DNA of 64,000 bases from UBA1431 sp002329665 (GTDB taxonomy: Bacteria > Bacillota > Clostridia > Christensenellales > UBA1431): the NCBI GenBank assembly GCA_040772545.1, contig JAXGXY010000005.1, positions 1 through 64,000 of the forward strand, in the 5' to 3' direction. This document shows positions 17,273-26,125 of the stretch, in pieces; the stretch's first letter is position 1, and every line of letters starts with the position of its first letter. The notes under the pieces were generated by a model. That model ran no database searches and was not told the origin of the DNA. It saw only the letters and a program-made list of their open reading frames with translations. The position numbers and the translations under genes are program-made.

Positions 17273-17884
17273 TTATAACCATTTTTTCAGTAAAACTTTG
17301 ATTTGGGAGAGCGTCTCGTTTTTTTCATTGAAATACTCCCCCTTTTTTTTCGTGTTCACCAGATAATTGACAATCGTGATAATGTCATCGTCCGTAATAT
17401 CTTCCGCTCCTTCCGTTTGAGAATCCTTGTATTCCCGGTCGTCTGACCTATGACACTCTTTCTTGAAAAATTCGATCTCTTCAATTTGTGCCCTGTAAAC
17501 CAGCGATTCTCTGTCCAGTCTCTCTATCTGTCGCTTTGCCGTATCCAAGCTGCAACGAGAAAGTCCTACGCTCTCAAATAGCTTGGAAGTGTTCCTCGAA
17601 TATTCATTCCACTGTTTCTGGTTGTTCAGATATGTCGTGAAAAATCGTATATCACGTGCTGTTATCTGGTCCTGGCCCTTTTCCTTTTCCATAAACAGCA
17701 GCAGATGAATCGACTTTTTAGATATCAAATAAACGATGATTCTCTTGCTCCACGTGCGGAATTTATCGTTAAAGAAGCATACAGCCTCCAGAATATCGTC
17801 CTGTTTGGTGCTGAAGTCAAGCTGTTTGCCTTTCTCGGAAGGCGTGATAAGTTTTAACGTCATATCGTAAATATCTTTAATCAT
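17273..17884 (-). CDS. Unrecognised 203-residue protein heading the osmoprotectant operon
   Basis: I do not recognise the family. The protein is charged and mostly helical-looking, with no membrane segment or signal peptide. A central stretch (ITARDIRFFTTYLNNQKQWN) followed by RQIERLDRESLVYRAQIEE suggests a helical bundle or coiled coil. It lies directly upstream of the ATPase gene with an 8-nt gap, the place where GbsR/OpcR-type MarR-like regulators of osmoprotectant uptake are found. A regulatory role is inferred from position only; I cannot see a convincing helix-turn-helix. Confidence 0.6.
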   Translation of the reverse strand: MIKDIYDMTLKLITPSEKGKQLDFSTKQDDILEAVCFFNDKFRTWSKRIIVYLISKKSIHLLLFMEKEKGQDQITARDIRFFTTYLNNQKQWNEYSRNTSKLFESVGLSRCSLDTAKRQIERLDRESLVYRAQIEEIEFFKKECHRSDDREYKDSQTEGAEDITDDDIITIVNYLVNTKKKGEYFNEKNETLSQIKVLLKKWL

Positions 17885-17919
17885 ATTAAATTACCTAATG
17901 TTTTCTAAATATGTATAAG

Positions 17920-17947
17920 CTTACACTATCACAAATCCGCATGTCAA
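17920..17947 (-). promoter_or_regulatory. Candidate promoter of the osmoprotectant operon
   Basis: On the minus strand TTGACA (17947-17942) is followed after 16 nt by TGTAAG (17925-17920), about 35 nt upstream of the first gene. The -35 is perfect and the -10 weak, as in regulated promoters. The rest of the 17948-18186 gap is AT-rich with no gene. Confidence 0.5.
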
Positions 17948-18186
17948 GGTTAATCCACTCATTATTAATGTGCTTAAGTGTGCTATGTTCAGCTTGATTA
18001 TTGCTGGAACCTTGGTTATCGAATATTGTGACGTAATATGCCCATGTAATTTCCCGAATAATATAATACTCGATAATGACTAATATATTATACGGGACCG
18101 AGCGGCAGCGTACTTAATACCGGGAAACCAATCCGGCATTCCCGCCGGAATCCGAGGCATCTCAATACGAAGTTTGCGCCGCATAA

Positions 18187-18220
18187 AAATACCGGGAAGG
18201 CGAATGCCTTCCCGGTATTT
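18187..18220 (-). terminator. Intrinsic terminator after the FGGY kinase
   Basis: A perfect 15-bp stem (AAATACCGGGAAGGC and its complement, 4-nt loop) is followed on the minus strand by TTTTTATG. It lies about 50 nt past the kinase stop codon and ends the carbohydrate gene cluster. Confidence 0.85.
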
Positions 18221-18269
18221 AACGTGCTGGCGCGGGGTGGATACACGCCAACACTTGCCGCTTCGCGAC

Positions 18270-19838
18270 TTAGTGATGCTCTTCCTGGAACTTCACGAGA
18301 CCCGGCCAGAACTTCGCGCGCAGGTCGTTGAATCCGTCGTTGAAGACCGCGAAAAGCTCTTCGTAGGTCTTGACGTTCTGCGGAATGGGCTCGAACCTCT
18401 TCATGACGTGCACCATGTTCTTCTCGGCTTCGATGACGTCTTTGTACATCCCGACGCCGACGGCTGCCAGCATTGCGGCGCCCAGGGCGGTCGCTTCGGC
18501 GACTTCCACGGTCTCGACCGGGCTGCCGTAAATGTCGGCCTGGATCTGGTTCCACACGTCGGAGCGTGCGGCGCCGCCGGTGAGGCGCAGCAGTTCGAAC
18601 GGCTTGAAGCCGCCCAGCTTGAGCGCTTCGAGCATCTGCTTCATCTCGAAGCAGATCCCCTCCATCGCCGCGCGGTACAGGTCGGCCTTCGTATGGGCCA
18701 GCGTCATGCCGATGAAGGCGGCCCTTGCCTTGTCCTCGTAGTAGGGGCAGGCTTCGCCGGCCAGCCACGGGAAGAAGATCGCGCCTTTGGCGCCCGGGAC
18801 GGACTTGCCGGCCTGCGCCGTAAGGAGTTCGTACACGTCGACGTCCAGCAGGCCGGCCGCGCCGATCTCCAGGTCGCTGATCGTGTTCTTGACCCAGCGG
18901 AAAGCGCTCGCCGCCGCGCTGGCGTGGCCTTCCATCGTCCAGCAGTCGGTGCCGGGGAGTCCGAGGATGTGGCAGGCTCCGTTGGGGTGGCGCACCGGGG
19001 TTTCGCTCACGCCGATGCACAGGCCCGCCGTGCCGAGGCAGATCGAGGCGAGTCCGGAACGGACGTTGCCCACGCCGATCGCGCCGCACTGCTGGTCGCC
19101 GCCGCCCATGATGAGGGGCGTGCCTTCCTTCAGGCCGGTCGCTTCCGCGATATCCTTGGGAACCTGGCCCACCTGGACGCAGGACTTGTAGTTCTTCGGA
19201 TACTTGTTGATGTCTACGTCGAACACTTCCGCCAGGAAGGGATCATATTCGAAAGTATCCGCGTTACAGATCTGCCACCAGTTGGCGTCCGCATAGTCGT
19301 CATACCAGTCGTCCCTGGCGCCCATCGCCCTGATGAGCAGCGCCTGCGGGGTGATCATCTTGTAGGTCTTTTCATACAGGTCGGGATGGTGCTTCTTAAA
19401 CCAGTAGACCTTGGTTGACGGCCACACGGCGCCCTTCGGGAAGCCGCTCATCTGGTACAGCTTGTCCCAGTCCATATTGTATTTGGCCATGCGCTCTTCC
19501 ATCCAGGGGTACATCTCGACGCCCCGGAGATCCTGCCAGATGAAGATGTTGTGCAGGAAGTTGCCGTCCTTGTCCACGGGCACGTATGTGGAACGCATGT
19601 TGGTGAAGCTGACCGCGGCGATGTCTTCGCCCTTGATGTTGCCCTTCTTGATGGCCGCCGCCGTCGATTGCACGGCCAGATCCATGAAGTCTTCCGCGCG
19701 CTGCTCGATCCAGCCGGGCTTCGGATAGAAAGTCGGCGTCTCGAAATACGCGCTGCTGACCTCTTTGCCCTTCTCGTCGACGATCACGCAGCGTACGCCC
19801 ATGGTACCTCCATCGATACCAGCAAGGTATTTACCCAT
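18270..19838 (-). CDS. FGGY-family carbohydrate kinase (xylulokinase-like)
   Basis: The 522-residue protein transfers phosphate from ATP to a sugar or polyol. The N-terminal ATPase lobe has YLAGIDGGTMGVRCVIVDEKG; IWQDLRG lies in the sugar-binding region; the second lobe has MGGGDQQCGAIGVGN, and LLRLTGGAARSDVWNQIQAD is the FGGY signature region near the C-terminus. AAAGGAGCATAAGA precedes the ATG. It is the last gene of a row with GldA-type and iron-type dehydrogenases and a DeoC-like aldolase, so it probably phosphorylates a keto-sugar made by one of them. Xylulokinase is the closest well-known relative, but the substrate cannot be read from the sequence. Confidence 0.88.
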   Translation of the reverse strand: MGKYLAGIDGGTMGVRCVIVDEKGKEVSSAYFETPTFYPKPGWIEQRAEDFMDLAVQSTAAAIKKGNIKGEDIAAVSFTNMRSTYVPVDKDGNFLHNIFIWQDLRGVEMYPWMEERMAKYNMDWDKLYQMSGFPKGAVWPSTKVYWFKKHHPDLYEKTYKMITPQALLIRAMGARDDWYDDYADANWWQICNADTFEYDPFLAEVFDVDINKYPKNYKSCVQVGQVPKDIAEATGLKEGTPLIMGGGDQQCGAIGVGNVRSGLASICLGTAGLCIGVSETPVRHPNGACHILGLPGTDCWTMEGHASAAASAFRWVKNTISDLEIGAAGLLDVDVYELLTAQAGKSVPGAKGAIFFPWLAGEACPYYEDKARAAFIGMTLAHTKADLYRAAMEGICFEMKQMLEALKLGGFKPFELLRLTGGAARSDVWNQIQADIYGSPVETVEVAEATALGAAMLAAVGVGMYKDVIEAEKNMVHVMKRFEPIPQNVKTYEELFAVFNDGFNDLRAKFWPGLVKFQEEHH

Positions 19839-20177
19839 TCTTATGCTCCTTTCTTTTTTAACACTGCCGTGTTGTTTCTGTGGTCATGTCGGTTCTGCCA
19901 GTTTTGTCGTCCGGGCCCTTCGTTGCATTGCCGCATCCGTTCGGGCAGGGCACAGCCCGGACTCGTCCAAATATTCGCTGATCGCTTCCGTCCACCTCCT
20001 GTTTCTTTGGGACCAAACCAAGTTCCGAAATAGATATCGTCGGGGTATTTCAAGCACACCCCATATAACCCGGAAATAATCTTCGCCGGCGTCTCCCCGC
20101 CCGGTCGTCGTCCGGAACGTTTCTTTTCGGATATACGGGGCATGCTTAAAGCAATTCGATTGTATGCGGGCGTATCC
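19839..20177. other. Intergenic gap, no supported gene
   Basis: This gap separates the alcohol dehydrogenase and the FGGY kinase. A 100-codon frame on the minus strand (19841-20143) ends on the kinase ribosome binding site and has an Arg/Gly/Pro-rich composition unlike a protein. I see no clear terminator or riboswitch fold. It may be 5' untranslated sequence of the kinase. Confidence 0.4.
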
Positions 20178-21329
20178 TTATATCAGCCGCTTGAACAGGG
20201 CGCCCCACTCTTCGCCGCTGAGCTGTACGGGGTTGCCGCTCATGCTCGAGCCGAAACACTCGTTGCCCATCGTCTCGGCCAGTTCTTCGCTGACGTTGAG
20301 TTCCTTCAGGTCCGCGGGGATGCCTATATGGGCGTTGAGGTCCTTGATAAACTGGATCGCCACCTGAGTGCCCTCGCCGGGCTTGTCAAAACGTTTTCCG
20401 GCGAACGCTTCGCCCACCGCGTCGTAGAGCGTGGGGTTGTCCTTGGCGTTGATTTCCATCACGTAGGGGAGCGTCACGCCGACGCCGAAGCCGTGCGGCA
20501 CCGGGAAGTAGATGTTGATCGCCATGCCGAGGCCGTGCGCGGCGCCCAAACCGCTGTTAGAGAACGAGATTCCGCCGAGGTAGGCCGCCAGGGACATGCC
20601 CTCGCGCGCTTCCAGGTCCTCGCCGTTGTCGTAGGCGCGCTGCAGGTAACGTCCCGCGAGTTCGAGCCCCTGCAGTGCGAGCGCCTTGCTCATCGGGTGC
20701 GCCTTCCACGTGGCGTACGCCTCCATCAGATGCGTTATGGCGTCGATGCCGGCGATGGCCGTGACCCTGGGCGGCGCGCTTACGCAGAGCTTCGGGTCGA
20801 GTATACACAGGTTCGCGATCAGCTGGTCGTCGCGCATGCTGCGCTTGAAGTGCTCTTTCTTTGAACCGATGACCGCGTTTTTCGTCACTTCCGCGCCGGT
20901 GCCCGCCGTAGTGGGCATCGCGATGAAGGGCAGCGGGGGTATCTCGACCTTGCGGCCGGTGCCCACGTATTCCAGGTACTCCTTCACGTGCCCTCCGTTG
21001 GTGATGACCCCCGCGGCGGCCTTCCCCACGTCGATCGAACTGCCGCCGCCGATGGACAGCACCGCGTCGCAGCCGAACTCCCTGGCCTGCGCCGAGGCGT
21101 CGTCCACGTAGGAGACGTCGGGTTCGCCGACGACGCCCAGGTAGGCCGTGTAGGCGATCCCCATCGCATCGAGCTCTTTCTGTACCCTTGCGAGCGTGCC
21201 GTTTTTCTCGAAAACGGGGTCGATTACGATCAAGAATCTTTTTCCGTAACCGCCTATATATTTGCCGATTTCATCGAGCGCACCGCTTTTAAAAACCGTT
21301 TTCATGGGTGCGATAAAAGTAAACTCCAT
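20178..21329 (-). CDS. Iron-containing alcohol dehydrogenase
   Basis: This 383-residue group III dehydrogenase interconverts an alcohol and an aldehyde or ketone with NAD(P). GGGSSIDVGKAAAG is the nucleotide-binding motif, MPTTAGTGAEVTKNAVI the family signature, and GIDAITHLMEAYATWKAHP with AAHGLGMAINIYFPVPHG supply the metal-binding His residues. GAGGAGGAAGCGGGTT precedes the ATG. It sits between the DeoC-like aldolase gene and the FGGY kinase. The substrate is unknown; 1,3-propanediol or lactaldehyde-type activities are common in the family. Confidence 0.9.
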   Translation of the reverse strand: MEFTFIAPMKTVFKSGALDEIGKYIGGYGKRFLIVIDPVFEKNGTLARVQKELDAMGIAYTAYLGVVGEPDVSYVDDASAQAREFGCDAVLSIGGGSSIDVGKAAAGVITNGGHVKEYLEYVGTGRKVEIPPLPFIAMPTTAGTGAEVTKNAVIGSKKEHFKRSMRDDQLIANLCILDPKLCVSAPPRVTAIAGIDAITHLMEAYATWKAHPMSKALALQGLELAGRYLQRAYDNGEDLEAREGMSLAAYLGGISFSNSGLGAAHGLGMAINIYFPVPHGFGVGVTLPYVMEINAKDNPTLYDAVGEAFAGKRFDKPGEGTQVAIQFIKDLNAHIGIPADLKELNVSEELAETMGNECFGSSMSGNPVQLSGEEWGALFKRLI

Positions 21330-21395
21330 AACCCGCTTCCTCCTCTATGGATATATGCCGGGACCCGAACGGGCCCCTGGCATTCAGTTTTCGGA

Positions 21396-21450
21396 AAAAG
21401 CATATATTCCATCCAGGCAGTCGGGCTGCCCGGGTGGAATATAAGCTTTT
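21396..21450 (-). terminator. Long hairpin after the DeoC-like gene
   Basis: AAAAAGC-ATATATTCCA-TCC pairs with GGG-TGGAATATA-AGCTTTT across an inner AGGCAG/CTGCCC stem. It lies just past the stop at 21457. On the minus strand it ends in a T-run (CTTTTTCC), so termination or attenuation ahead of the alcohol dehydrogenase is likely. Confidence 0.7.
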
Positions 21451-21456
21451 CGGTTT

Positions 21457-22176
21457 TCAGCCTTTGTAAGGCGGTACGATACCGATCTTACGCATCGTCG
21501 GCAGCGCGAGGATCATGGGCTCGGCTGCGCGCGTGCCGATCAGGTCGGCGCCTGCCGCCAGGAAGACCCACGCGTTCTGGGGACGCGGGTGCTTGACGCC
21601 GGCGACCTTCGTCTTCGTCTTCGTGCCTTTGCAGACTTCGGCCATCACCAGGAACTGCTCCACCGTCGGGCCGACGTACTGTCCGGTCGAAGTCTTCGCG
21701 TAATCGCATCCGGCTTCAACGATCAGCTTTGTTCCGTCAGCGATCTGCTGGTCGGTCAAAAACTCGATGTCCATGATGACCTTGGTGACATTGCCCTGGG
21801 CCGCTTTTACGAAGTCGTCGAGTTCTTGTTTCACGACGTCGAATTTGCCGTCCTGCAGCGCGCCGATGTTCATGACCAGGTCGAACGCCTTGGCGCCCAG
21901 CTTTACGCCCAGCTCGGTCTCAAACGCCTTTGCAGCGCTGTTGGTGTTTCCGAACGGGAAGGCGATGCAGGCGCAGGGGAGAACGTCGGTGCCCTCGAGA
22001 ATCGGGCAAATCAAGGGCAGATAATAAGGGGACGCAACCACATAAGACATCGTGTTGTACTTCACAGCCATCTTCGCGCCCTGGATGATATCCGCCTCCG
22101 TGCTGTTCTTTGCCAGTGTCGAAGGATCAAACAGTTTACCACAATTGCTCTCGTTGATCTTGGTCAGATCTATCAT
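21457..22176 (-). CDS. DeoC/LacD-type class I aldolase (deoxyribose-phosphate aldolase-like)
   Basis: The 239-residue TIM-barrel enzyme should cleave a phosphorylated sugar through a Schiff base. AGCDYAKTSTGQYVG carries the lysine of the DERA active site. The usual second lysine segment (VKASGG) is altered to VAGVKHPRPQNAW, so activity on 2-deoxyribose 5-phosphate is doubtful and another substrate is likely. CACIAFPFGNTNSAAKAFE is typical of DeoC. The ATG at 22176 is 8 nt after AAGGAG; the GTG at 22185 lies within the Shine-Dalgarno region and is less likely. Flanking dehydrogenases and a kinase suggest a catabolic pathway. Confidence 0.8.
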   Translation of the reverse strand: MIDLTKINESNCGKLFDPSTLAKNSTEADIIQGAKMAVKYNTMSYVVASPYYLPLICPILEGTDVLPCACIAFPFGNTNSAAKAFETELGVKLGAKAFDLVMNIGALQDGKFDVVKQELDDFVKAAQGNVTKVIMDIEFLTDQQIADGTKLIVEAGCDYAKTSTGQYVGPTVEQFLVMAEVCKGTKTKTKVAGVKHPRPQNAWVFLAAGADLIGTRAAEPMILALPTMRKIGIVPPYKG

Positions 22177-22387
22177 TTTTACCACTCCTTATTTGAATAA
22201 TGGTCGAAGACCCGCGCTTGGATTAGTGTTCCTTTATTTTAAGTTTAACATACCGTCCTTACCAAAAACAGTGAGCCCGAACGCGTGCCGTTTCACGTTG
22301 TTCCCCGGTCGACAAACAGGCCGCCTATGCCGGCAGCGAACCGTAATAATTAAAGATGATTGCGATCCCTGCGCCGGGTTGAGAACA

Positions 22388-22412
22388 GGGGGCGCGGCTT
22401 TGGCCGCGCCCC
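22388..22412 (-). terminator. GC hairpin after the GldA-type gene
   Basis: GGGGCGCGGC and GCCGCGCCCC form a 10-bp stem with a TTTG loop, shortly past the stop at 22426. No T-run follows, so it may reduce rather than stop readthrough into the aldolase gene. Confidence 0.55.
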
Positions 22413-22425
22413 TTCTCCATGGGTA

Positions 22426-23514
22426 TTATTTGCCTTTTGCAGCCTTCTTCTCGCGTCCGACCTTGTCGGTCTTCTTGATCGCTTCGAAAACGATATCGGT
22501 CGAGAGCTCGACGGGCTCGTGGGACATGAAGTTGAACTTGTAGGCGCTCTCCGCTACCTCTTTGAGTTCCGCATCGGTTACGTTGGGGATATGCAGCTCT
22601 TCGAAGGTGACGGGCAGTCCCACGTCGATGCAGAAATCATACACTTCGTCCTTGATGCCCAGGTCGTCGTACAGTTCCAGTCCGACCAGGGTCCCGAAGG
22701 CGACTTTCTCGCCGTGATACAGATGGTGGGTGGCAGGGAGCACGGTCAGACCATTGTGCACCGAGTGCGCGGAGCCGAGCCCGCCGCTCTCGAATCCGAT
22801 GCCCGAAAGCAGGGTGTTGGCCTCGATGACAGCCTCGACCGCCTCGGACTTGATGCCGGCTTGTGCGTCTTTGGCAGCCTGGCGCCCATACTTGAGCAGC
22901 ATGTCCAGACAGAGCTTGGAAAGCGCCATGGCGGTCTGGGTGCGCAGGGCGAAAGCTTCGCTTAATGACCCGGTCTTCTCGCAGGAATTCGCCTCGAAGA
23001 ACGTCGCAAGCGCGTCGCCCATGCCCGAGATCAGGAATCGTGCCGGGGCCTTTAAAATGATGTCCGTGTCGATCAAAACTACGTCGGGGTTATGTTTCTG
23101 ATAGAGGACTTCGACGTAAACGCCTTCATCCGTGTAAACGACGGCGCATCCGGACGTGGGGGCGTCGGTGGCGGCTATCGTGGCAGCGACCACCACGGGT
23201 ATGCCCATTTCGTCCGCGACGACCTTGGCGGTGTCGATGGGCTTGCCGCCGCCTATCGCGGCAATCGCCGTCGATCCCTGTGCCAGCGCCTTAACGCGGT
23301 CTATTTCGTTCCTGCTGCACTCGCCGCCGAACTGCTCTACCTTGCCCTTGTTGCCCATAAGTGTTTTGGCAAGAGGAATCATGGATTTGGTCGCCAATAC
23401 AAACGGTTTGTCCCCGAACTTCGCCATTACTTCGGGAAGGAACTGGATTGCCCCGTCCCCCTGGATGTACTTGCTGGGGAACATCATGATCTTCATGTCT
23501 TTGAGTTCACTCAT
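22426..23514 (-). CDS. GldA-type glycerol/polyol dehydrogenase
   Basis: The 362-residue protein belongs to the iron/zinc glycerol dehydrogenase family. AIAAIGGGKPIDTAKVVADE is the NAD-binding motif; ISGMGDALATFFEA, SAHSVHNGL and YHGEKVAFG provide the metal-binding Asp and two His. I start at 23514, giving MSELKDMKIMMFPSKY, after GAGGAG; the longer open frame lacks one. It is the first gene of the polyol cluster. Glycerol is the default substrate of the family, but the linked aldolase and kinase suggest another polyol. Confidence 0.88.
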   Translation of the reverse strand: MSELKDMKIMMFPSKYIQGDGAIQFLPEVMAKFGDKPFVLATKSMIPLAKTLMGNKGKVEQFGGECSRNEIDRVKALAQGSTAIAAIGGGKPIDTAKVVADEMGIPVVVAATIAATDAPTSGCAVVYTDEGVYVEVLYQKHNPDVVLIDTDIILKAPARFLISGMGDALATFFEANSCEKTGSLSEAFALRTQTAMALSKLCLDMLLKYGRQAAKDAQAGIKSEAVEAVIEANTLLSGIGFESGGLGSAHSVHNGLTVLPATHHLYHGEKVAFGTLVGLELYDDLGIKDEVYDFCIDVGLPVTFEELHIPNVTDAELKEVAESAYKFNFMSHEPVELSTDIVFEAIKKTDKVGREKKAAKGK

Positions 23515-24244
23515 CCGATACCACTCCTCGCTGTTATTTCCGGTGATTACAACCACCGAAGCTGTTTTTTTATGTTTAAGGGCGGGGAATTTGGTCTATC
23601 TTGATATAACCTATTAATATATGTATTGTCATCTTTGGACCTGCCCTTTTGACCAGGTCAAACCTTGCAAGGCCTGCTACCTGTCTTTTAAGGGAGATGT
23701 GCTTCCTGCACACTGTCAGTGTATCATACTGGTTTGACCAAAATCGGGCAGGCTCCCATGGTCCGGACAAAATAGTGATAAAATTAAGAACGGTCCGTTT
23801 TCCCGGTCAGAAAACCCTATCCAAAGGGGATTCTTCCCGTTTGACGGGCGGCGCATGCGCATATTGGACAAAAAAGGTTGCCCATTTTCCGCCTGCCCGG
23901 GATACGGCGGCTATTGCATCGGGATCGCGCTGCGGGCGCCAGAATCCGGCCGAAACCCAGGTTGCCGCGCTTTGCCGACCCACCGCCTCGCGGGCACGCA
24001 AAAAACGGCGTGACTGCGCCGTTTTTTTGCGCCGGCAAACCGCTTGCCGGCCGAATGTGCTATGAGGTTAAAACGCCGCGGCGGCTTCTTCGGAACCCTG
24101 TCCCCACACACCCCCTGCCGGCAGGGTTTTCGACAGTCTTACAGGCGCCATCGCGCCGCCGCCTGTAAGGGGGTTTGAAAACCCCGCTCAGGCCGGGGGT
24201 TGTGCCGGCACCGCTGGCTGCATCGGAGCATGCCCAAAAAAGCG
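23515..24244. promoter_or_regulatory. Control region of the polyol cluster with palindromes
   Basis: This 730-nt gap has no supported gene. Upstream of the dehydrogenase lie TTTGACC-A-GGTCAAA, a perfect 15-nt palindrome at 23648-23662, a half-site TTTGACC at 23733-23739, and ACACTG-T-CAGTGT at 23710-23722. These look like operators. At 24000-24028 AAAAACGGCG and CGCCGTTTTT form a terminator-like hairpin usable in both directions, which would end transcription from the regulator gene only by readthrough. The rest is GC-rich without recognisable content. Confidence 0.55.
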
Positions 24245-25273
24245 TCATTCCTCGCCCGCAGCGTATTTCTTCATGATATTTTCCGCGTCTTCCCGGATAA
24301 GCTTGCGCAACGAAAGCGGAGAGAGCACCTCGCACGCCGAGACGTATTTCACCGCCCAGGTCCGCATCTTCTGTATGGAGGACAGGAACGACACCTCGAT
24401 GTTGTCTTCGTCGATCCGTTTGAAGACGACGTCCTTGCCGAAGCAGTCCACGACCCTGCTCACCAGATGCGGCTTAATCCTGAGCGTGATCGGCGTCCAG
24501 GTGTCCCCTCCCAGGTGGATCGCCAGCTTCGCGTAGTCCACGATGTTCATGCCTACGGAATAATCGTTAAGCTGTTTTGATCGGACGATGGGCGTGTCCT
24601 CGATCCTGATCTTCGTGATGAAATCGATGCGGTAATGCGTCAGGTTGTCGCATCCCACATGGTTACACACGACATAGAGTTTGCCGTTCATGCTCACGAT
24701 CTGGTACGGGTTCACGACATAACGCTCCGGATGCTTGGGATGCAGTTTTTTGTCCATGTCGTATTGGTTGAATACGAAAGAAATCTGCCGCTTCCGCGAC
24801 GTTGCTTCGCCGATCTGGTCGATCGTGTAAAACAGCTCCCGGTTCGTGCTCCGCGACCAGTAGTTCACCGTGTGGATATAGCTCATCTGTTTTTCGAAAT
24901 AGATCGTGGAAAACCGCTTGATCTTGTCGATCAGATGCTTGGCGTTGGACGATGTGATGTAGGGCGACGAAAGCACGCCGTAGATCAGATACTGCAGTTC
25001 CGCGTCCTCGAATTCCCGTTCCCGAAGATAGAATCCCCTTCCGTTCTCCTCATACGTGGAGATATCGTAGCCGAAATCCTTCAGCCACTGGATGTTGCGC
25101 GTCACGGCCTTGCGCTCCACCGCCATGCCGTAGTCGGCCACGAGTTTGCCCAGTATGTCCCGCATCAGAAGGACATGGTCTGCGTCGGAATACCGCCTGA
25201 AAATCTGGAGCAGGCAAAGCGGAAGGACTTTTTTTGCACTCGCTACTTCTCCTGTGAATTCTCTTGCTTCCAT
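24245..25273 (-). CDS. WYL-domain transcriptional regulator
   Basis: The 342-residue protein has an N-terminal winged-helix region (about 1-90, with ILGKLVADYGMAVERKAVTR and NIQWLKDFGYDI) and a WYL-type middle domain (about 150-250: ISFVFNQYD, YVVNPYQIVSMNGKLYVVC), ending in a WCX-like segment. WYL proteins bind a ligand and control DNA binding. GGAGGGTGGAGCC precedes the ATG. It lies on the same strand, upstream of the polyol cluster but separated by the operator-like region, so it may control that cluster; this is inference. The canonical W-Y-L triad is only partly visible. Confidence 0.8.
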   Translation of the reverse strand: MEAREFTGEVASAKKVLPLCLLQIFRRYSDADHVLLMRDILGKLVADYGMAVERKAVTRNIQWLKDFGYDISTYEENGRGFYLREREFEDAELQYLIYGVLSSPYITSSNAKHLIDKIKRFSTIYFEKQMSYIHTVNYWSRSTNRELFYTIDQIGEATSRKRQISFVFNQYDMDKKLHPKHPERYVVNPYQIVSMNGKLYVVCNHVGCDNLTHYRIDFITKIRIEDTPIVRSKQLNDYSVGMNIVDYAKLAIHLGGDTWTPITLRIKPHLVSRVVDCFGKDVVFKRIDEDNIEVSFLSSIQKMRTWAVKYVSACEVLSPLSLRKLIREDAENIMKKYAAGEE

Positions 25274-25544
25274 GGCTCCACCCTCCTTGGTCGACCGGGG
25301 TTGGTATGAGAGTATTGGTATGAGTATGTATAGTCATTATACCTTATATAAATGCCGATTGCACGAAACCCCCTCACCAAAAAAGGTGAGGGGTAAAATT
25401 TGGCAAAGGACGTGAGCGCATCGTTTTTGAGGCATCGGCCTGCCCGAAGGCGGCCGAAGCGGCCCCCGAAGGCGCGGCGGCCCTTCGGGCGCGCCGGGCA
25501 TGTGATCCGGTTTTTTATAAAAGCCCCGGTGCGCCGGGCGAAGA

Positions 25545-25568
25545 AACGGCGCTCGTGAGCGCCGTTTC
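25545..25568 (-). terminator. Hairpin after the GyrI-like gene
   Basis: AAACGGCGCTC and GAGCGCCGTTT form an 11-bp stem with a 2-nt loop, 16 nt past the stop of the gene at 25584. Only a short T stretch follows. The rest of the 25274-25583 gap is a GC-rich tract of inverted CCGAAGG/GGCCCTTCGG words with no gene. Confidence 0.6.
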
Positions 25569-25583
25569 AATGCGTCGGGAGCG

Positions 25584-26042
25584 TCATTTGAGCAGGAAGA
25601 CGATCTTGGTCAGCAGTTCGCTCTCGTCCACTTCCATCGGCGAATTATAGTAGAATTCGTATACCACGCCTTTGGGCTCGAGCCCGTTCTCCTGCATATA
25701 GCGCGTCATTTCCCCGTAAACGGGTTCCATCCCCGTATAGGGTCCCTTGTACATCCGGGTAACCTTCTTCCCGGCCGGTATCTCTCCCGCGACGATATCG
25801 GCGCGTCCGGGCAGCGCCCGCGACACGGGGAACCCCATATCCACTTTAAGCCGTTCCATGTCCATGTTGTGATAGGCTGTGAACGCCGCGTTTACCGGCT
25901 GCTCCCCCAGTTCTCCCAGGTACTGGATGATCGCCGAATACGCCCTGCCCAGTTCCTGCGGCAGCTTGTCCACCGGCGTCACCGTACTGATAAACAGAAC
26001 GGGCTGCGCCTCCGTTTCCACGACCCCGATCGAAAAGTCCAT
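25584..26042 (-). CDS. GyrI-like small-molecule binding domain protein
   Basis: This 152-residue stand-alone effector-binding domain belongs to the family found in AraC-type regulators and GyrI. It shows IGVVETEAQPVLFISTVTPV, a conserved strand, then a helix (LGRAYSAIIQYLGE), then EIPAGKKVTRMYKGPYTGME and ends with EFYYNSPMEVDESELLTKI, the usual order. No DNA-binding domain is attached. GAGGAGGCGCGAT precedes the ATG at 26042; a longer frame lacks this. The likely role is binding a hydrophobic or cationic small molecule. It appears monocistronic. Confidence 0.8.
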   Translation of the reverse strand: MDFSIGVVETEAQPVLFISTVTPVDKLPQELGRAYSAIIQYLGELGEQPVNAAFTAYHNMDMERLKVDMGFPVSRALPGRADIVAGEIPAGKKVTRMYKGPYTGMEPVYGEMTRYMQENGLEPKGVVYEFYYNSPMEVDESELLTKIVFLLK

Positions 26043-26125
26043 ATCGCGCCTCCTCGTTTTTCCCCCATTATACCGCGTCCAACATGACAACAGCCTGACA
26101 TGTTTAGTAACGGATAATACAGAAT

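Noticed and set aside
19841..20143. 100-codon minus-strand frame between alcohol dehydrogenase and kinase
   Set aside because: It ends on the kinase ribosome binding site and is Arg/Gly/Pro-rich with no recognisable motif.
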